DNA of 60,988 nucleotides from an uncultured Prevotellaceae bacterium. GTDB taxonomy: Bacteria > Bacteroidota > Bacteroidia > Bacteroidales > Bacteroidaceae. A program made the translations under genes and the position numbers. The stretch is from positions 1 through 60,988 of the forward strand of contig CAMVDU010000012.1 in assembly GCA_947166345.1 (NCBI GenBank), in the 5' to 3' direction. Below are positions 1-8,556 of this stretch, in pieces; the stretch's first letter is position 1, and each line of letters begins with the position of its first letter. Under the pieces are notes generated by a model. That model was not told where the DNA came from. It was given only the letters and a program-made list of their open reading frames with translations, and made no database searches.

Positions 1-339
1 ATGAAGCTGAAGAAGGCTGGCATCAACCCCAACCTCGTTGACAGCGAAGACCACATCGAGAGCAACATGGCTAAGGGTTGGCTGACGCAGGCTCAGGCTG
101 ACGAGGCTCGCAAGGTCATCGCCGACGCTAAGGCCGAGGGCGAGGCTCAGCTGAAGATGCCTATGATTGAGAACATCGCTAAGGGACGTGTAAATAAGTT
201 CCTTAAGGAGAACTGCTTGGTTGACCAGGAGTTCCAGTTCGGCGATGGCGACAAGGCTACTGTAGCCCAGTGGCTTGCCCAGCAGGACAAGGAGCTGAAG
301 ATCAGCGCTTTCCGTCGCTTTACGCTCGTTGCTGAGTAA
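1..339 (+). CDS. tsf: Elongation factor Ts, C-terminal part (cut by window edge)
   Basis: This is the last 112 residues of EF-Ts, the guanine nucleotide exchange factor that recycles EF-Tu from GDP to GTP form in the cytoplasm. The tail motifs GRVNKFLKENCL, a VDQEFQF stretch and the closing KISAFRRFTLVAE are typical of the C-terminal dimerisation region of Bacteroidetes EF-Ts. The family is about 330 aa, so the first two thirds lie to the left of the window; the ATG at base 1 is an internal methionine codon that happens to fall on the edge. A good terminator follows the stop. rpsB is usually the upstream neighbour but is not visible here. Confidence 0.9.
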   Translation: MKLKKAGINPNLVDSEDHIESNMAKGWLTQAQADEARKVIADAKAEGEAQLKMPMIENIAKGRVNKFLKENCLVDQEFQFGDGDKATVAQWLAQQDKELKISAFRRFTLVAE

Positions 340-362
340 TATCCTCATAGCAATCATAATCC

Positions 363-395
363 AAAGAGGTTGGGCGTTACGTCCAGCCTCTTTTT
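363..395 (+). terminator. Rho-independent terminator after tsf
   Basis: An 11-bp stem (363-373 pairing with 383-393, including one G-U pair) ends in a T tract. It lies 24 nt after the tsf stop and separates tsf from mfd. Confidence 0.85.
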
Positions 396-430
396 ACATC
401 ATCACTCCAGACAGATAAGCTCGATAATCG

Positions 431-3400
431 ATGAAGATAGAGGAACTGCAACAACTGTATGCCCTCATACCGCAGGTAAAGGCCCTGACAAAGGAACTAC
501 AGAACAAGAAGTCTCAGACGATTGCTCTTGAAGGCTTGTCGGCATCGGCGACACCCTTGGTGTTTGCTGCTTTAGCGACAAGTGGCAAGCAGCATGTGCC
601 TTTCCTTTTTGTGTTGCAGGATGCTGAGGAGGCAGGCTATTTCTATCATGACCTCTGTCAGGTGATGGGCGACAAGCAGGTCCTTTTCTTTCCCTCGTCG
701 TACCGTCGAGCCGTGAAATACGGTCAGAAAGACCCTGCCAGCGAGATATTGCGCACGGAGGTGCTCTCCCGTTTCTCGTCTCAGGACTCTCATCCCTATA
801 TCGTGACATTCCCTGAGGCACTGGCCGAGATGGTGGTGACCCGCAAGAACCTCGATGCCCGCACGTTGACGCTGACGGTGGGACAGACGGCCGATGTGGA
901 TCAGACGCTGGAGACCCTGCGCAGCTTTGGCTTCCGTGAAGTGGATTATGTGTACGAGCCAGGACAGTTTGCCTTGCGCGGAAGTATTCTCGACGTCTTT
1001 TCCTTCAGTCACGAGCTGCCTTTCCGCATCGATTTCTTTGGCAACGACATCGATTCTATCCGTACCTTCGAGGTAGAGGATCAGTTGTCGAAGGAGCGTT
1101 GTGACCACGTGGACATCGTTCCTGAGTTGACGGCGGTTGAAGAGAAAGAGTCTCTGCTGAGGTTCCTACCAAGCGATACGGTGTTGGTAATGAAGGACTT
1201 ACTGTTTGTACGTGAGTCCATAGAACGCACCTGTCAGGAAGGCTTTTCACAGCAGGCCATGCAGGAGCGTATGGCCGAGGCCACAGAGATGGAACAGCAG
1301 CAGATAGAGAAGGAAATGCAGCGTGACAGTCAGATTCTCACAGGTTCGCAATTTGCTGCTGACGCTGAGCCTTTCCGCAAGATTCTGCTGAAGGGTAGTA
1401 AAGCTGATGCTGTCATCCGCTTCAATATCAAGCCGCAACCCTTGTTCCACAAGAACTTCGACCTGTTGTCGCAAACCCTAGAGGACTATCTGTTGCAGGG
1501 CTTCAAGCTGTATATTCTGGCTGACAGTCAGAAACAGCAAGAGCGTCTGAAGGATATCTTTGAGGGCATGAAGCAGGACATCACCTTCGTTCCTGTGGAC
1601 AAGACCCTTCACGAGGGCTTTATCGATGTGGATGCCCGCCTTTGTCTTTTTACCGACCATCAGATTTTTGATCGTTTCCATAAGTACAACCTGAAGAGCG
1701 ATAAGGCCCGTGGTGGTAAAGTGGCTCTGACGCTCAAGGAGATACAGCAGTTTGAGGTGGGTGACTATGTTGTGCATGTGGATCACGGTATTGGCAAATT
1801 CGGTGGACTGGTAAGGATGCCGATAAACACAGGACACTCCGCGCAATCCGGGGATTCCGGCTTTCAAGAGATGATCAAAATCATCTATCAGCGGGGCGAT
1901 GCCATCTACGTGAGTATCCACTCTTTATATAAGGTGTCCAAATACAAGTCGCAGGAGAATGGTGAGCCGCCTCGCATGTCAACCCTTGGCACAGGCCAGT
2001 GGGAACGTTTGAAGGAGCGTACCAAGAAACATATCAAGGACATAGCTCGCGACCTCATCAAACTCTATGCTGCCCGTCGTAAGCAACGTGGTTTTGCCTT
2101 TAGTCACGACAGCTACCTGCAGCACGAACTCGAGGCCTCGTTCCTGTATGAAGATACCCCCGACCAACTGAAGGCTACGCAGGATGTGAAAGCCGATATG
2201 GAACAACCCCGTCCGATGGACCGTCTGGTATGTGGCGATGTGGGCTTTGGCAAGACCGAGGTGGCTGTCCGTGCTGCGTTTAAGGCAGCTGTCGATGGTA
2301 AGCAGGTGGCTTTGATGGTGCCCACCACTGTGTTAGCGTATCAGCACTATCGTACCTTCTCGTCGCGCCTGAAGGATATGCCTGTGAGGGTTGATTATCT
2401 GACGCGTGCCCGTACTGCCAAACAAACCTCTGCTCTGCTGAAAGACCTGGAGGAGGGTAAGATAGACATCCTCATAGGTACCCACAAACTTATCGGCAAG
2501 AATGTGAAGTTCAAGGACTTGGGACTGCTCATTATTGACGAGGAACAGAAATTCGGTGTATCAACGAAAGAGAAATTGCGTCAGATGAAGACCAATGTCG
2601 ATACGCTGACGATGTCGGCAACGCCTATTCCCCGAACGCTGCAGTTCTCGTTGGTAGGCGCTCGTGATCTCAGCGTTATCCAGACACCACCGCCCAACCG
2701 CTATCCCATTCAGACAGAGATACATACCTTCTCTGCCGAGATTATTGCCGATGCTATCAATTTCGAGATGAGCCGCAATGGTCAGGTCTATTTCGTCAAC
2801 AACCGCATCAGCGACCTCACTCATCTGAAGGAGATGATCCTGAAGTATGTACCAGACTGTCGCATAGCAGTAGGACACGGACAGATGAAGCCTGAGGAAC
2901 TGGAGCAGATCGTGCTCGACTTCTCCAACTACGACTATGACGTGCTGCTCTCAACAACCATCGTGGAGAACGGTATCGATATCCCTAATGCCAACACCAT
3001 TATCATCAATGGTGCACAGTATTTCGGACTCAGCGACCTGCACCAGATGCGTGGACGCGTGGGACGAGGCAACCGCAAGGCCTTCTGTTATCTGTTGGCA
3101 CCGCCACTCTCGGCTTTACCTGCAGACAGCCGACGTCGTCTGGAGGCGCTCGAGAACTTCTCTGAATTGGGATCGGGTATCAACATCGCTATGCAGGACC
3201 TTGATATCCGTGGTGCCGGCAACCTGTTGGGTGCCGAGCAGAGCGGTTTCATCAGCGACCTGGGATATGAGACCTACCAGAAGATCCTGAACGAGGCGAT
3301 GGTGGAACTACGTAATGAAACTGAGAACGGAGAACTGAGAACGGAGAGGTATGATAACCTTCAGGGCGAACAGTCACCGGAAAATGTAGATAGCAAATCT

Positions 3401-3892
3401 AATCATACCTCTCCGTTCTCCGTTATCAATTCTCAGCTCGAGTATGTCTCCGACTGCGCCCTTGAGTCCGATCTCGAGATGTACTTCCCTGATCAGTATG
3501 TTCCCAATGATTCTGAGCGCATGTTGCTCTATCGAGAACTGGATAATACCCGTAATGATCAGGAGTTGGAGGCCTACCGTCAACGCCTCGTTGACCGCTT
3601 CGGACCGTTGCCGTCGCAGGCTGAGGAACTGCTGAACGTCGTTCCTTTGCGTCGTTTGGGAAAGAGTTTTGGTTGCGAGAAGATAATGCTGAAGCAGGGA
3701 CGCATGTACCTTTACTTCGTCAGCAATCCCAACAGTCCTTTCTATCAGAGTGAAGCTTTTGGACGCATCCTTGACTATGTAGGTCAGAATGTGCGTCGCT
3801 GTCAGTTGCGCGAACAGGGCGGCAAGCGTTCTATGGTTATTGCCGATGTTCCCTCTGTCATAGAGGCCGTTCGCGTGCTGTCAGCCATCTAA
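431..3892 (+). CDS. mfd: Transcription-repair coupling factor Mfd
   Basis: 1153-aa superfamily 2 translocase that removes RNA polymerase stalled at DNA lesions and recruits UvrA. The order is normal: N-terminal UvrB-like modules, RNA polymerase-interaction (CarD-like) domain around residues 435-510 (GDYVVHVDHGIGKF), Walker A GDVGFGKTEVA at about 602, DEEQ box at about 703, helicase motif VI region QMRGRVGR, and a C-terminal TRCF domain. Two things are odd. A short insertion (HSAQSGDSGFQ) sits in the CarD-like domain, and a low-complexity segment at about residues 963-1003 (NETENGELRTER...) carries repeated heptads and an inverted repeat not expected in the family. The gene converges on, and overlaps by 3 bases, the helicase gene on the other strand. 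Confidence 0.96.
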   Translation: MKIEELQQLYALIPQVKALTKELQNKKSQTIALEGLSASATPLVFAALATSGKQHVPFLFVLQDAEEAGYFYHDLCQVMGDKQVLFFPSSYRRAVKYGQKDPASEILRTEVLSRFSSQDSHPYIVTFPEALAEMVVTRKNLDARTLTLTVGQTADVDQTLETLRSFGFREVDYVYEPGQFALRGSILDVFSFSHELPFRIDFFGNDIDSIRTFEVEDQLSKERCDHVDIVPELTAVEEKESLLRFLPSDTVLVMKDLLFVRESIERTCQEGFSQQAMQERMAEATEMEQQQIEKEMQRDSQILTGSQFAADAEPFRKILLKGSKADAVIRFNIKPQPLFHKNFDLLSQTLEDYLLQGFKLYILADSQKQQERLKDIFEGMKQDITFVPVDKTLHEGFIDVDARLCLFTDHQIFDRFHKYNLKSDKARGGKVALTLKEIQQFEVGDYVVHVDHGIGKFGGLVRMPINTGHSAQSGDSGFQEMIKIIYQRGDAIYVSIHSLYKVSKYKSQENGEPPRMSTLGTGQWERLKERTKKHIKDIARDLIKLYAARRKQRGFAFSHDSYLQHELEASFLYEDTPDQLKATQDVKADMEQPRPMDRLVCGDVGFGKTEVAVRAAFKAAVDGKQVALMVPTTVLAYQHYRTFSSRLKDMPVRVDYLTRARTAKQTSALLKDLEEGKIDILIGTHKLIGKNVKFKDLGLLIIDEEQKFGVSTKEKLRQMKTNVDTLTMSATPIPRTLQFSLVGARDLSVIQTPPPNRYPIQTEIHTFSAEIIADAINFEMSRNGQVYFVNNRISDLTHLKEMILKYVPDCRIAVGHGQMKPEELEQIVLDFSNYDYDVLLSTTIVENGIDIPNANTIIINGAQYFGLSDLHQMRGRVGRGNRKAFCYLLAPPLSALPADSRRRLEALENFSELGSGINIAMQDLDIRGAGNLLGAEQSGFISDLGYETYQKILNEAMVELRNETENGELRTERYDNLQGEQSPENVDSKSNHTSPFSVINSQLEYVSDCALESDLEMYFPDQYVPNDSERMLLYRELDNTRNDQELEAYRQRLVDRFGPLPSQAEELLNVVPLRRLGKSFGCEKIMLKQGRMYLYFVSNPNSPFYQSEAFGRILDYVGQNVRRCQLREQGGKRSMVIADVPSVIEAVRVLSAI
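3337..3420. repeat. Inverted repeat with heptads inside mfd coding sequence
   Basis: A perfect 19-bp inverted repeat (arms 3337-3355 and 3402-3420, 46-nt spacer) lies in frame in mfd. The left arm continues outward as 7-nt units (GAGAACG, GAGAACT, GAGAACG, GAGAGGT) like the heptad repeats seen between genes. It encodes a hydrophilic linker just before the TRCF domain. Confidence 0.8.
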
Positions 3893-5739
3893 CGTTTCTT
3901 TGTCCGTTTCTTCTTGGTGGGCTGTCCGTCCATAGCATCCAACAGGGCATGTTGCTTCTGCCGCAGATACCCAGTAATGTCAAAGGTGTGTGTGGACATC
4001 TGATAGAGCAGAAAACGGCGTGCAAGCCAGGCTTGGCGCAGTTCTGCATAGTTCTCCGTGAGGCGCTTCATAGCCAGCTTGTTCTGTGACTGCACATCGT
4101 TAACCAAGGCCAGAGGCTTCGATAGGATGTTGTCGAGGGCTTTCTCGAAGTAGGCAGCACTCCGTTTCACGCGTTCCAGGAATTCCGCATCATGTAGCTC
4201 GTCTATTGACTTTTGCTGAATCATGGTCAACCATTTGTTGGCTACATTCATCACCTGTTGCTTGTAATCCTCCAAGGTGCGCTTGTGGAGTTCGGCGATG
4301 TTGGTGTGGCTACGGTAGAAGAATTCGATAATCAGTTTGCCAAGGTACTCTTCGCGATAGAGGATGTCCTTGAAGTCGAAAAGCTCCATCAGCAGGTAAC
4401 GGTAGTATTCGTCTTTGAGACTCGCCAACTGCTGGATGCTTTGGCGAGCTGCTTCTTCCTGATGTTCTATGAAGTTGTCCACCCGCTCGTCGTTAATGAT
4501 AGCTTCGGCAGGGATGCGCGAGGCAAGCACCATCCCCTCCATCGTCTTACATCGGCTCAGCGCCACATACACTTGGCCTGGGGCAAACGACAGGCTGGCA
4601 TCGATGATAGCATGCTCGAAGGTCAGTCCCTGGCTTTTATGGATAGTAATGGCCCATGCCAGACGCAGGGGTAGTTGCGAGAACTTGCCCAACACCTCCG
4701 ACTCAATCTCACGTGTCACTGGGTTCAGTGTGTAGCGTGCATTCTCCCATTCCAAGGGCTCCACCTCAATGGCATTGGCATCGCCAGGACAATACACTTG
4801 CAGACGGTTGTCCTCAGCCAGTATCACATGGCCTATGCGTCCGTTGTAGTAGCGATGCTCTCCTGAAGGGTCGTTCTTCACAAACATCACCTGTGCGCCT
4901 TCCTTTAGCGTCAGCGTCTCGGCAGTGGGGTAGGAGTACTCAGGGAAGGTCCCCTCGATTCTAGCGTGGTAGGTGTAAGCGTGACCAGGCAGTTTCTGCA
5001 ACTCTGACTCGTTGTAGTTGTTGGCTATGTTGTTGTGGGTAGTCAGCCGGATATAACCTTCCTCAGGCTTGGGAATAAAGATGGGACGGAAGCGGGAATT
5101 CAGCAGGTTAAGGTCGTCGGCAGAGGGCTGTCCGTCGCGAATGTGGTTCAGTAGGGAAAGAAACGTGTCATCTTGTTGTCGATACACTTGTTCCAACTGG
5201 ATGGTTACGAATTCTATCTGTGACAATGCCTTTGATCCAAAGAAATAGGGCGTGTCATAATAGGGTGCAAGCATCTTTTCATCTTCGGGCGTCACCACTG
5301 GCGTCAACTGTTGCAGGTCGCCAATCATCAGCAACTGAACACCACCAAAGGGCTTGTAGCGGTCACGGAAACGGCGAAGGATGCTGTCTATGGCATCGAG
5401 CAGGTCGCTACGCACCATCGATATCTCGTCAATAATGAGCAGGTCAAGCGATGAGATAATCTTGCGTTTCTCCTTTCCAAAATCGAACTTGCTCTTGATC
5501 TGGGCGTTGGGAACAAAAGGGGAGAAGGGCAGTTGAAAGAACGAGTGGATAGTCATGCCTCCTGCGTTGATGGCAGCCACACCCGTAGGTGCCACAACGA
5601 TATTGCGTTTGCAGCTTTTTTCTACCACCGTCTTCAGGAAGGTGGTCTTTCCCGTTCCAGCCTTGCCCGTCAAGAAGATGCTTCGTCCTGTGTGTTCAAC
5701 GAAGTCCCATGCGGTTTTTAACTCCGTATTCTGCTCCAT
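3889..5739 (-). CDS. Pif1/RecD-like ATP-dependent DNA helicase
   Basis: 616-aa superfamily 1B helicase. Visible motifs are Walker A GKAGTGKTT at residues 25-33, motif Ia VVAPTGVAAINAGG, Walker B LLIIDEISM, motif III GDLQQLTPVV, and the late motif TIHKSQGLTFEHAII. Members unwind DNA 5' to 3' and act in replication fork and recombination work; the exact role in Bacteroidetes is not defined. The C-terminal 180 residues are helical, outside the helicase core, and I cannot assign them to a named domain. The start is set by MEQNTELKTAW, 17 nt from a promoter-like TATCTTTGC. The 3' end overlaps that of mfd, so the two genes are strictly convergent with no terminator between them. Confidence 0.9.
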   Translation of the reverse strand: MEQNTELKTAWDFVEHTGRSIFLTGKAGTGKTTFLKTVVEKSCKRNIVVAPTGVAAINAGGMTIHSFFQLPFSPFVPNAQIKSKFDFGKEKRKIISSLDLLIIDEISMVRSDLLDAIDSILRRFRDRYKPFGGVQLLMIGDLQQLTPVVTPEDEKMLAPYYDTPYFFGSKALSQIEFVTIQLEQVYRQQDDTFLSLLNHIRDGQPSADDLNLLNSRFRPIFIPKPEEGYIRLTTHNNIANNYNESELQKLPGHAYTYHARIEGTFPEYSYPTAETLTLKEGAQVMFVKNDPSGEHRYYNGRIGHVILAEDNRLQVYCPGDANAIEVEPLEWENARYTLNPVTREIESEVLGKFSQLPLRLAWAITIHKSQGLTFEHAIIDASLSFAPGQVYVALSRCKTMEGMVLASRIPAEAIINDERVDNFIEHQEEAARQSIQQLASLKDEYYRYLLMELFDFKDILYREEYLGKLIIEFFYRSHTNIAELHKRTLEDYKQQVMNVANKWLTMIQQKSIDELHDAEFLERVKRSAAYFEKALDNILSKPLALVNDVQSQNKLAMKRLTENYAELRQAWLARRFLLYQMSTHTFDITGYLRQKQHALLDAMDGQPTKKKRTKKR

Positions 5740-5755
5740 GATGCTCTATTTTGAT

Positions 5756-5764
5756 GCAAAGATA
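5756..5764 (-). promoter_or_regulatory. Bacteroidetes -7 box for the Pif1-like gene
   Basis: Read on the minus strand this is TATCTTTGC, matching TAnnTTTG, 17 bases before the start codon. A clear -33 TTTG is not seen at the right distance. Confidence 0.6.
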
Positions 5765-5989
5765 CCATTTTTTTCTGAAATAACAGGCTTTTGACGTCTC
5801 CTTTTTTGGAAGTTTGTCAAAATAATACCGTTGGCTACCAGGAAATATCCCGTCAACTTGTCACTGTTATCTGTCATTTTGTCTTGATTTGTAGTATTGG
5901 CATCCCCTTTGCAATGATGGTTGATGAAACATGAAATATGATTCATGGAATTTGAAACATTAACATTAAAAATATTGGAGGACAAAACT

Positions 5990-6418
5990 ATGACACCAAT
6001 GATGAGACGTAACGCAGCTTGGCTGCCCAGTGTTTTCAACGATTTGTTTGATACCGATTTCATGCCGAAAGCCAACTGCACAGCTCCGGCAATCAACGTT
6101 AAGGAGAACGAGAAGGCCTACATCGTAGAACTGGCTGCTCCTGGTATGAAGAAAGAAGACTTCAACGTGCACATCAACGACGAGGGCAACCTCATCATTA
6201 AGATGGAACAGAAGGAGGAACATAAGGACGAGGACAAGACCACCCGCTATCTGCGTCGTGAGTTCTCTTACTCAAAGTTCGAACAGACGCTGATACTGCC
6301 CGATGATGTGCAGAAAGATCAGATCTCAGCACGTGTAGAGCATGGTGTGCTCACCGTCCTGCTGCCCAAGGTTGTTAAGGAGGAGGTGAAGGTCAGCCGT
6401 CAGATAGAGATTGGCTAA
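5990..6418 (+). CDS. Small heat shock protein, Hsp20/alpha-crystallin family
   Basis: 142-aa ATP-independent chaperone that holds unfolding proteins. The alpha-crystallin domain runs from about residue 35 to the end, with the conserved AAPGMKKEDF and GVLTVLLPK patterns; the C-terminal tail (VSRQIEIG) ends in the expected I-x-I type motif. The start MTPMMRRNAAW at 5990 is chosen because GGAGG lies 7 nt upstream; an in-frame ATG at 5945 would add 15 residues unlike the family. It stands alone, closed by its own terminator, which suits stress-specific control. Confidence 0.92.
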   Translation: MTPMMRRNAAWLPSVFNDLFDTDFMPKANCTAPAINVKENEKAYIVELAAPGMKKEDFNVHINDEGNLIIKMEQKEEHKDEDKTTRYLRREFSYSKFEQTLILPDDVQKDQISARVEHGVLTVLLPKVVKEEVKVSRQIEIG

Positions 6419-6440
6419 CATCATTACAAAACAATACTAA

Positions 6441-6472
6441 AAAAAGCCGATGGTTTTCGCCATCGGTTTTTT
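6441..6472 (+). terminator. Rho-independent terminator after hsp20
   Basis: Stem CCGATGG (6447-6453) with CCATCGG (6460-6466), flanked by an A run before and a T run after, so it could work in both directions between two convergent genes. Confidence 0.9.
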
Positions 6473-6492
6473 GATGCTCCTTGGTAGGTGGT

Positions 6493-6539
6493 GTGACGCT
6501 CGGAGCGAGGACGTCACTTGCTTGAAGTGGGAGCGTCAC
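6493..6539. repeat. Short GTGACGC/GCGTCAC repeat, 22-bp spacing
   Basis: One GTGACGC (from 6493) and two GTCAC units at 6513 and 6535, exactly 22 bp apart. They are the same block I units as in the larger elements at 24488 and 36761. The site lies between the convergent 3' ends of hsp20 and the GH97 gene and runs up to the GH97 stop codon. Confidence 0.6.
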
Positions 6540-8534
6540 TCACTCGGAGAATATGACGCAGCCGCCATTGGGCTGTAGGGTGATTCTAGCCTGACCTTTC
6601 TTGTTGATTTGCAGGGGCTTCCGTACGGTGCTGACAATGCCTTTCTGCAGTTGATCGCTCAGAAGGGTGACATTCTGCTTGGGCTGGAACATGGGCAGGG
6701 ACAGATTGAGTGTAAGGGGCTCTTTGAGGGCGTTGAGACCTGCCACATACCAATGGTCACAATGACGACGGGCGAGCACCACATAGCGACCAGGATAGCC
6801 GTCTATGAAGCGTGTCTCGTCCCACGTGGTGGGGATACCCTTGAGCATGTCGAGCTCTACCTGTGAAAGCTCGTCAAGGTTGTTGGGTTGTATGGCCACA
6901 CATTGGATGGCCGTCTGCATGATATAGGCCGATGCAATCTCGAAGGCATTGGTGGTCTGGCGTTGGTGACGACTCTTGTTGTCGCGGCTCATATAACGGT
7001 TCATAATGACACCTCCCCAGTCCATCGTGCCCACAGTGTTGCGGCAGAAGGGATGCAGTGTGAGGTCGAAGGCCTGGCGCCTGGCGGCACCCTCGTCGAA
7101 ATAGACGTTCTCGCTGGCCAGTACAGCCTCTGATGCCACATAGTTGGGATACATGCGCTCCCAACCGCGAGGCAGAGTGCAACCGTGGAAGATGCATTGG
7201 ATGCCGTAGCGGTTGGCATCGTAGAGGATGTCCTCGTAGAGTTTCATCGTCTCCTGCTTGTCGCCACCAAAGAAATCAACCTTAATGCCTCTGACGCCAA
7301 TGCTCTGCAGCCAAGCCATCTCACGGTCGCGTGCAATACTGTTGTCCAGACAGTTACGAGGTGTCTGGGGCGCATCGTTCTCGTGACCGTTGCTGTTGTA
7401 CCACAGCATCAGCGAGACGCCTTTAGACTGCGCGTATTTCGAGAGTTCTGCCATGCGGTCGCGTCCGATGTTCTGGTCCCACCAGTTGTCCACCAGACAG
7501 AACTCGTAGCCCATGCTTGCAGCCAGGTCGATGAACTTTACCTGGTCGTCCCAGTTGATGGAGTTGTCCTGCCAGATGAGCCACGACCATGTGTAGCGGC
7601 CTGCATTGGCTGTTGGCTTTTGGCTATTTGCTTTTAGTTCGTAGAGGGGCTCTACTATGTCGTATGGGATGGTGGTCTCTACGATTGGTTTCAGCGTAGT
7701 ACCCACGGTGATGGTACGCCAGGGGGTCTTTCCAGGCAGGGCAATGCCAGCGGTGGCTGTGCCGTTACCGTTGTTCTCGCCTGCCATCGGATAGGCGATG
7801 GTGTAAAAACCTCCTGATGCGAGAGGGTGGAAGTCAGACAGGTGGCTGCCGCAGTAGTGACTGTCAACGCCTGTCTCTGAGATGAGCACCCAACCGGAGT
7901 CTCCTGCCAAATGGAACAGACAAGGGAACGTATAGCCCTGACCGTATTGTGAACGAACATTCATGTTGCCATCGGCGCTGAATCCCTCCTCGTAGCTGGG
8001 CTTGGTGCGTTCCCATCCCACCATTGCGTGACTCTGTGGCGAGATAAACGTGGTAGTGCCATCGGGTAGGTGGAAGGCCGTACTCTCCTTCTCGATGATG
8101 GCACATTTGGGGTTGTCGTTCTTCTGACGGGGAATGAGATAGCGGAAAGCAACGTTGTTGTTGGCTACACAAAACTGGACGGTCATCTTCTGTCCGTCAG
8201 CATTCTCAAAGTCGATGTTCAGTTGGGTGGCAACAAAGTGGAACTGTGACTGTTTCACCTGTCGCATCTCATAGTGTTTATCGATGTGCTCAGCCGTGGT
8301 GTTGACTATCTTCAGTCCCTGTGTGAAGTCGCCAAAGTTGGCCTTGAATCCAAGGGTCGATGGCAACATCATCTGCTGACCTTCCAACGTGATGGTATAG
8401 GTGGGCATGCCCCCATTGTCGTTGATGTTGACTATGAGTTTGCCGTCTGGCGAGGCAATGTTTGCTTCGCGGGCCATGATGCCTAATGGCAGTAGTGCGA
8501 GTAATAATAGAAAATGTTTCATATTCTGTTTCAT
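6540..8534 (-). CDS. Glycoside hydrolase family 97, retaining (alpha-galactosidase-like) type
   Basis: 664-aa exported enzyme with a signal peptide (MKHFLLLLALLPLGIMA), an N-terminal beta-sandwich and a (beta/alpha)8 barrel with a GH97 C-terminal domain. GH97 holds both inverting alpha-glucosidases (SusB) and retaining enzymes. Here the barrel shows GIKVDFF with Asp420 where the retaining subgroup carries its nucleophile, and Glu475 in ASEN 55 residues later, matching the nucleophile to acid/base spacing I recall for the Bacteroides alpha-galactosidase. I infer action on alpha-galactosides or a similar sugar, probably periplasmic. It lies 22 nt after PL11 on the same strand, so the two likely form one pectin-related transcript. 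A heptad repeat lies in frame at residues 300-310. Confidence 0.88.
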   Translation of the reverse strand: MKQNMKHFLLLLALLPLGIMAREANIASPDGKLIVNINDNGGMPTYTITLEGQQMMLPSTLGFKANFGDFTQGLKIVNTTAEHIDKHYEMRQVKQSQFHFVATQLNIDFENADGQKMTVQFCVANNNVAFRYLIPRQKNDNPKCAIIEKESTAFHLPDGTTTFISPQSHAMVGWERTKPSYEEGFSADGNMNVRSQYGQGYTFPCLFHLAGDSGWVLISETGVDSHYCGSHLSDFHPLASGGFYTIAYPMAGENNGNGTATAGIALPGKTPWRTITVGTTLKPIVETTIPYDIVEPLYELKANSQKPTANAGRYTWSWLIWQDNSINWDDQVKFIDLAASMGYEFCLVDNWWDQNIGRDRMAELSKYAQSKGVSLMLWYNSNGHENDAPQTPRNCLDNSIARDREMAWLQSIGVRGIKVDFFGGDKQETMKLYEDILYDANRYGIQCIFHGCTLPRGWERMYPNYVASEAVLASENVYFDEGAARRQAFDLTLHPFCRNTVGTMDWGGVIMNRYMSRDNKSRHQRQTTNAFEIASAYIMQTAIQCVAIQPNNLDELSQVELDMLKGIPTTWDETRFIDGYPGRYVVLARRHCDHWYVAGLNALKEPLTLNLSLPMFQPKQNVTLLSDQLQKGIVSTVRKPLQINKKGQARITLQPNGGCVIFSE
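7605..7636 (-). repeat. In-frame heptads inside the GH97 gene
   Basis: On the coding strand four 7-nt units follow one another: AGCAAAT, AGCCAAA, AGCCAAC, AGCCAAT. They encode KANSQKPTANA, a polar loop between the N-terminal sandwich and the barrel. Confidence 0.7.
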
Positions 8535-8556
8535 GTTTCAATTCTTAATCCTCAAA

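Noticed and set aside
1..339. A complete small gene starting at base 1
   Set aside because: The protein is plainly the C-terminal part of EF-Ts; the ATG is internal and coincides with the window edge.
1826..1870. Short insertion in the CarD-like domain of Mfd as another repeat element
   Set aside because: Too short, with no clear heptads or inverted repeat; may be normal variation.
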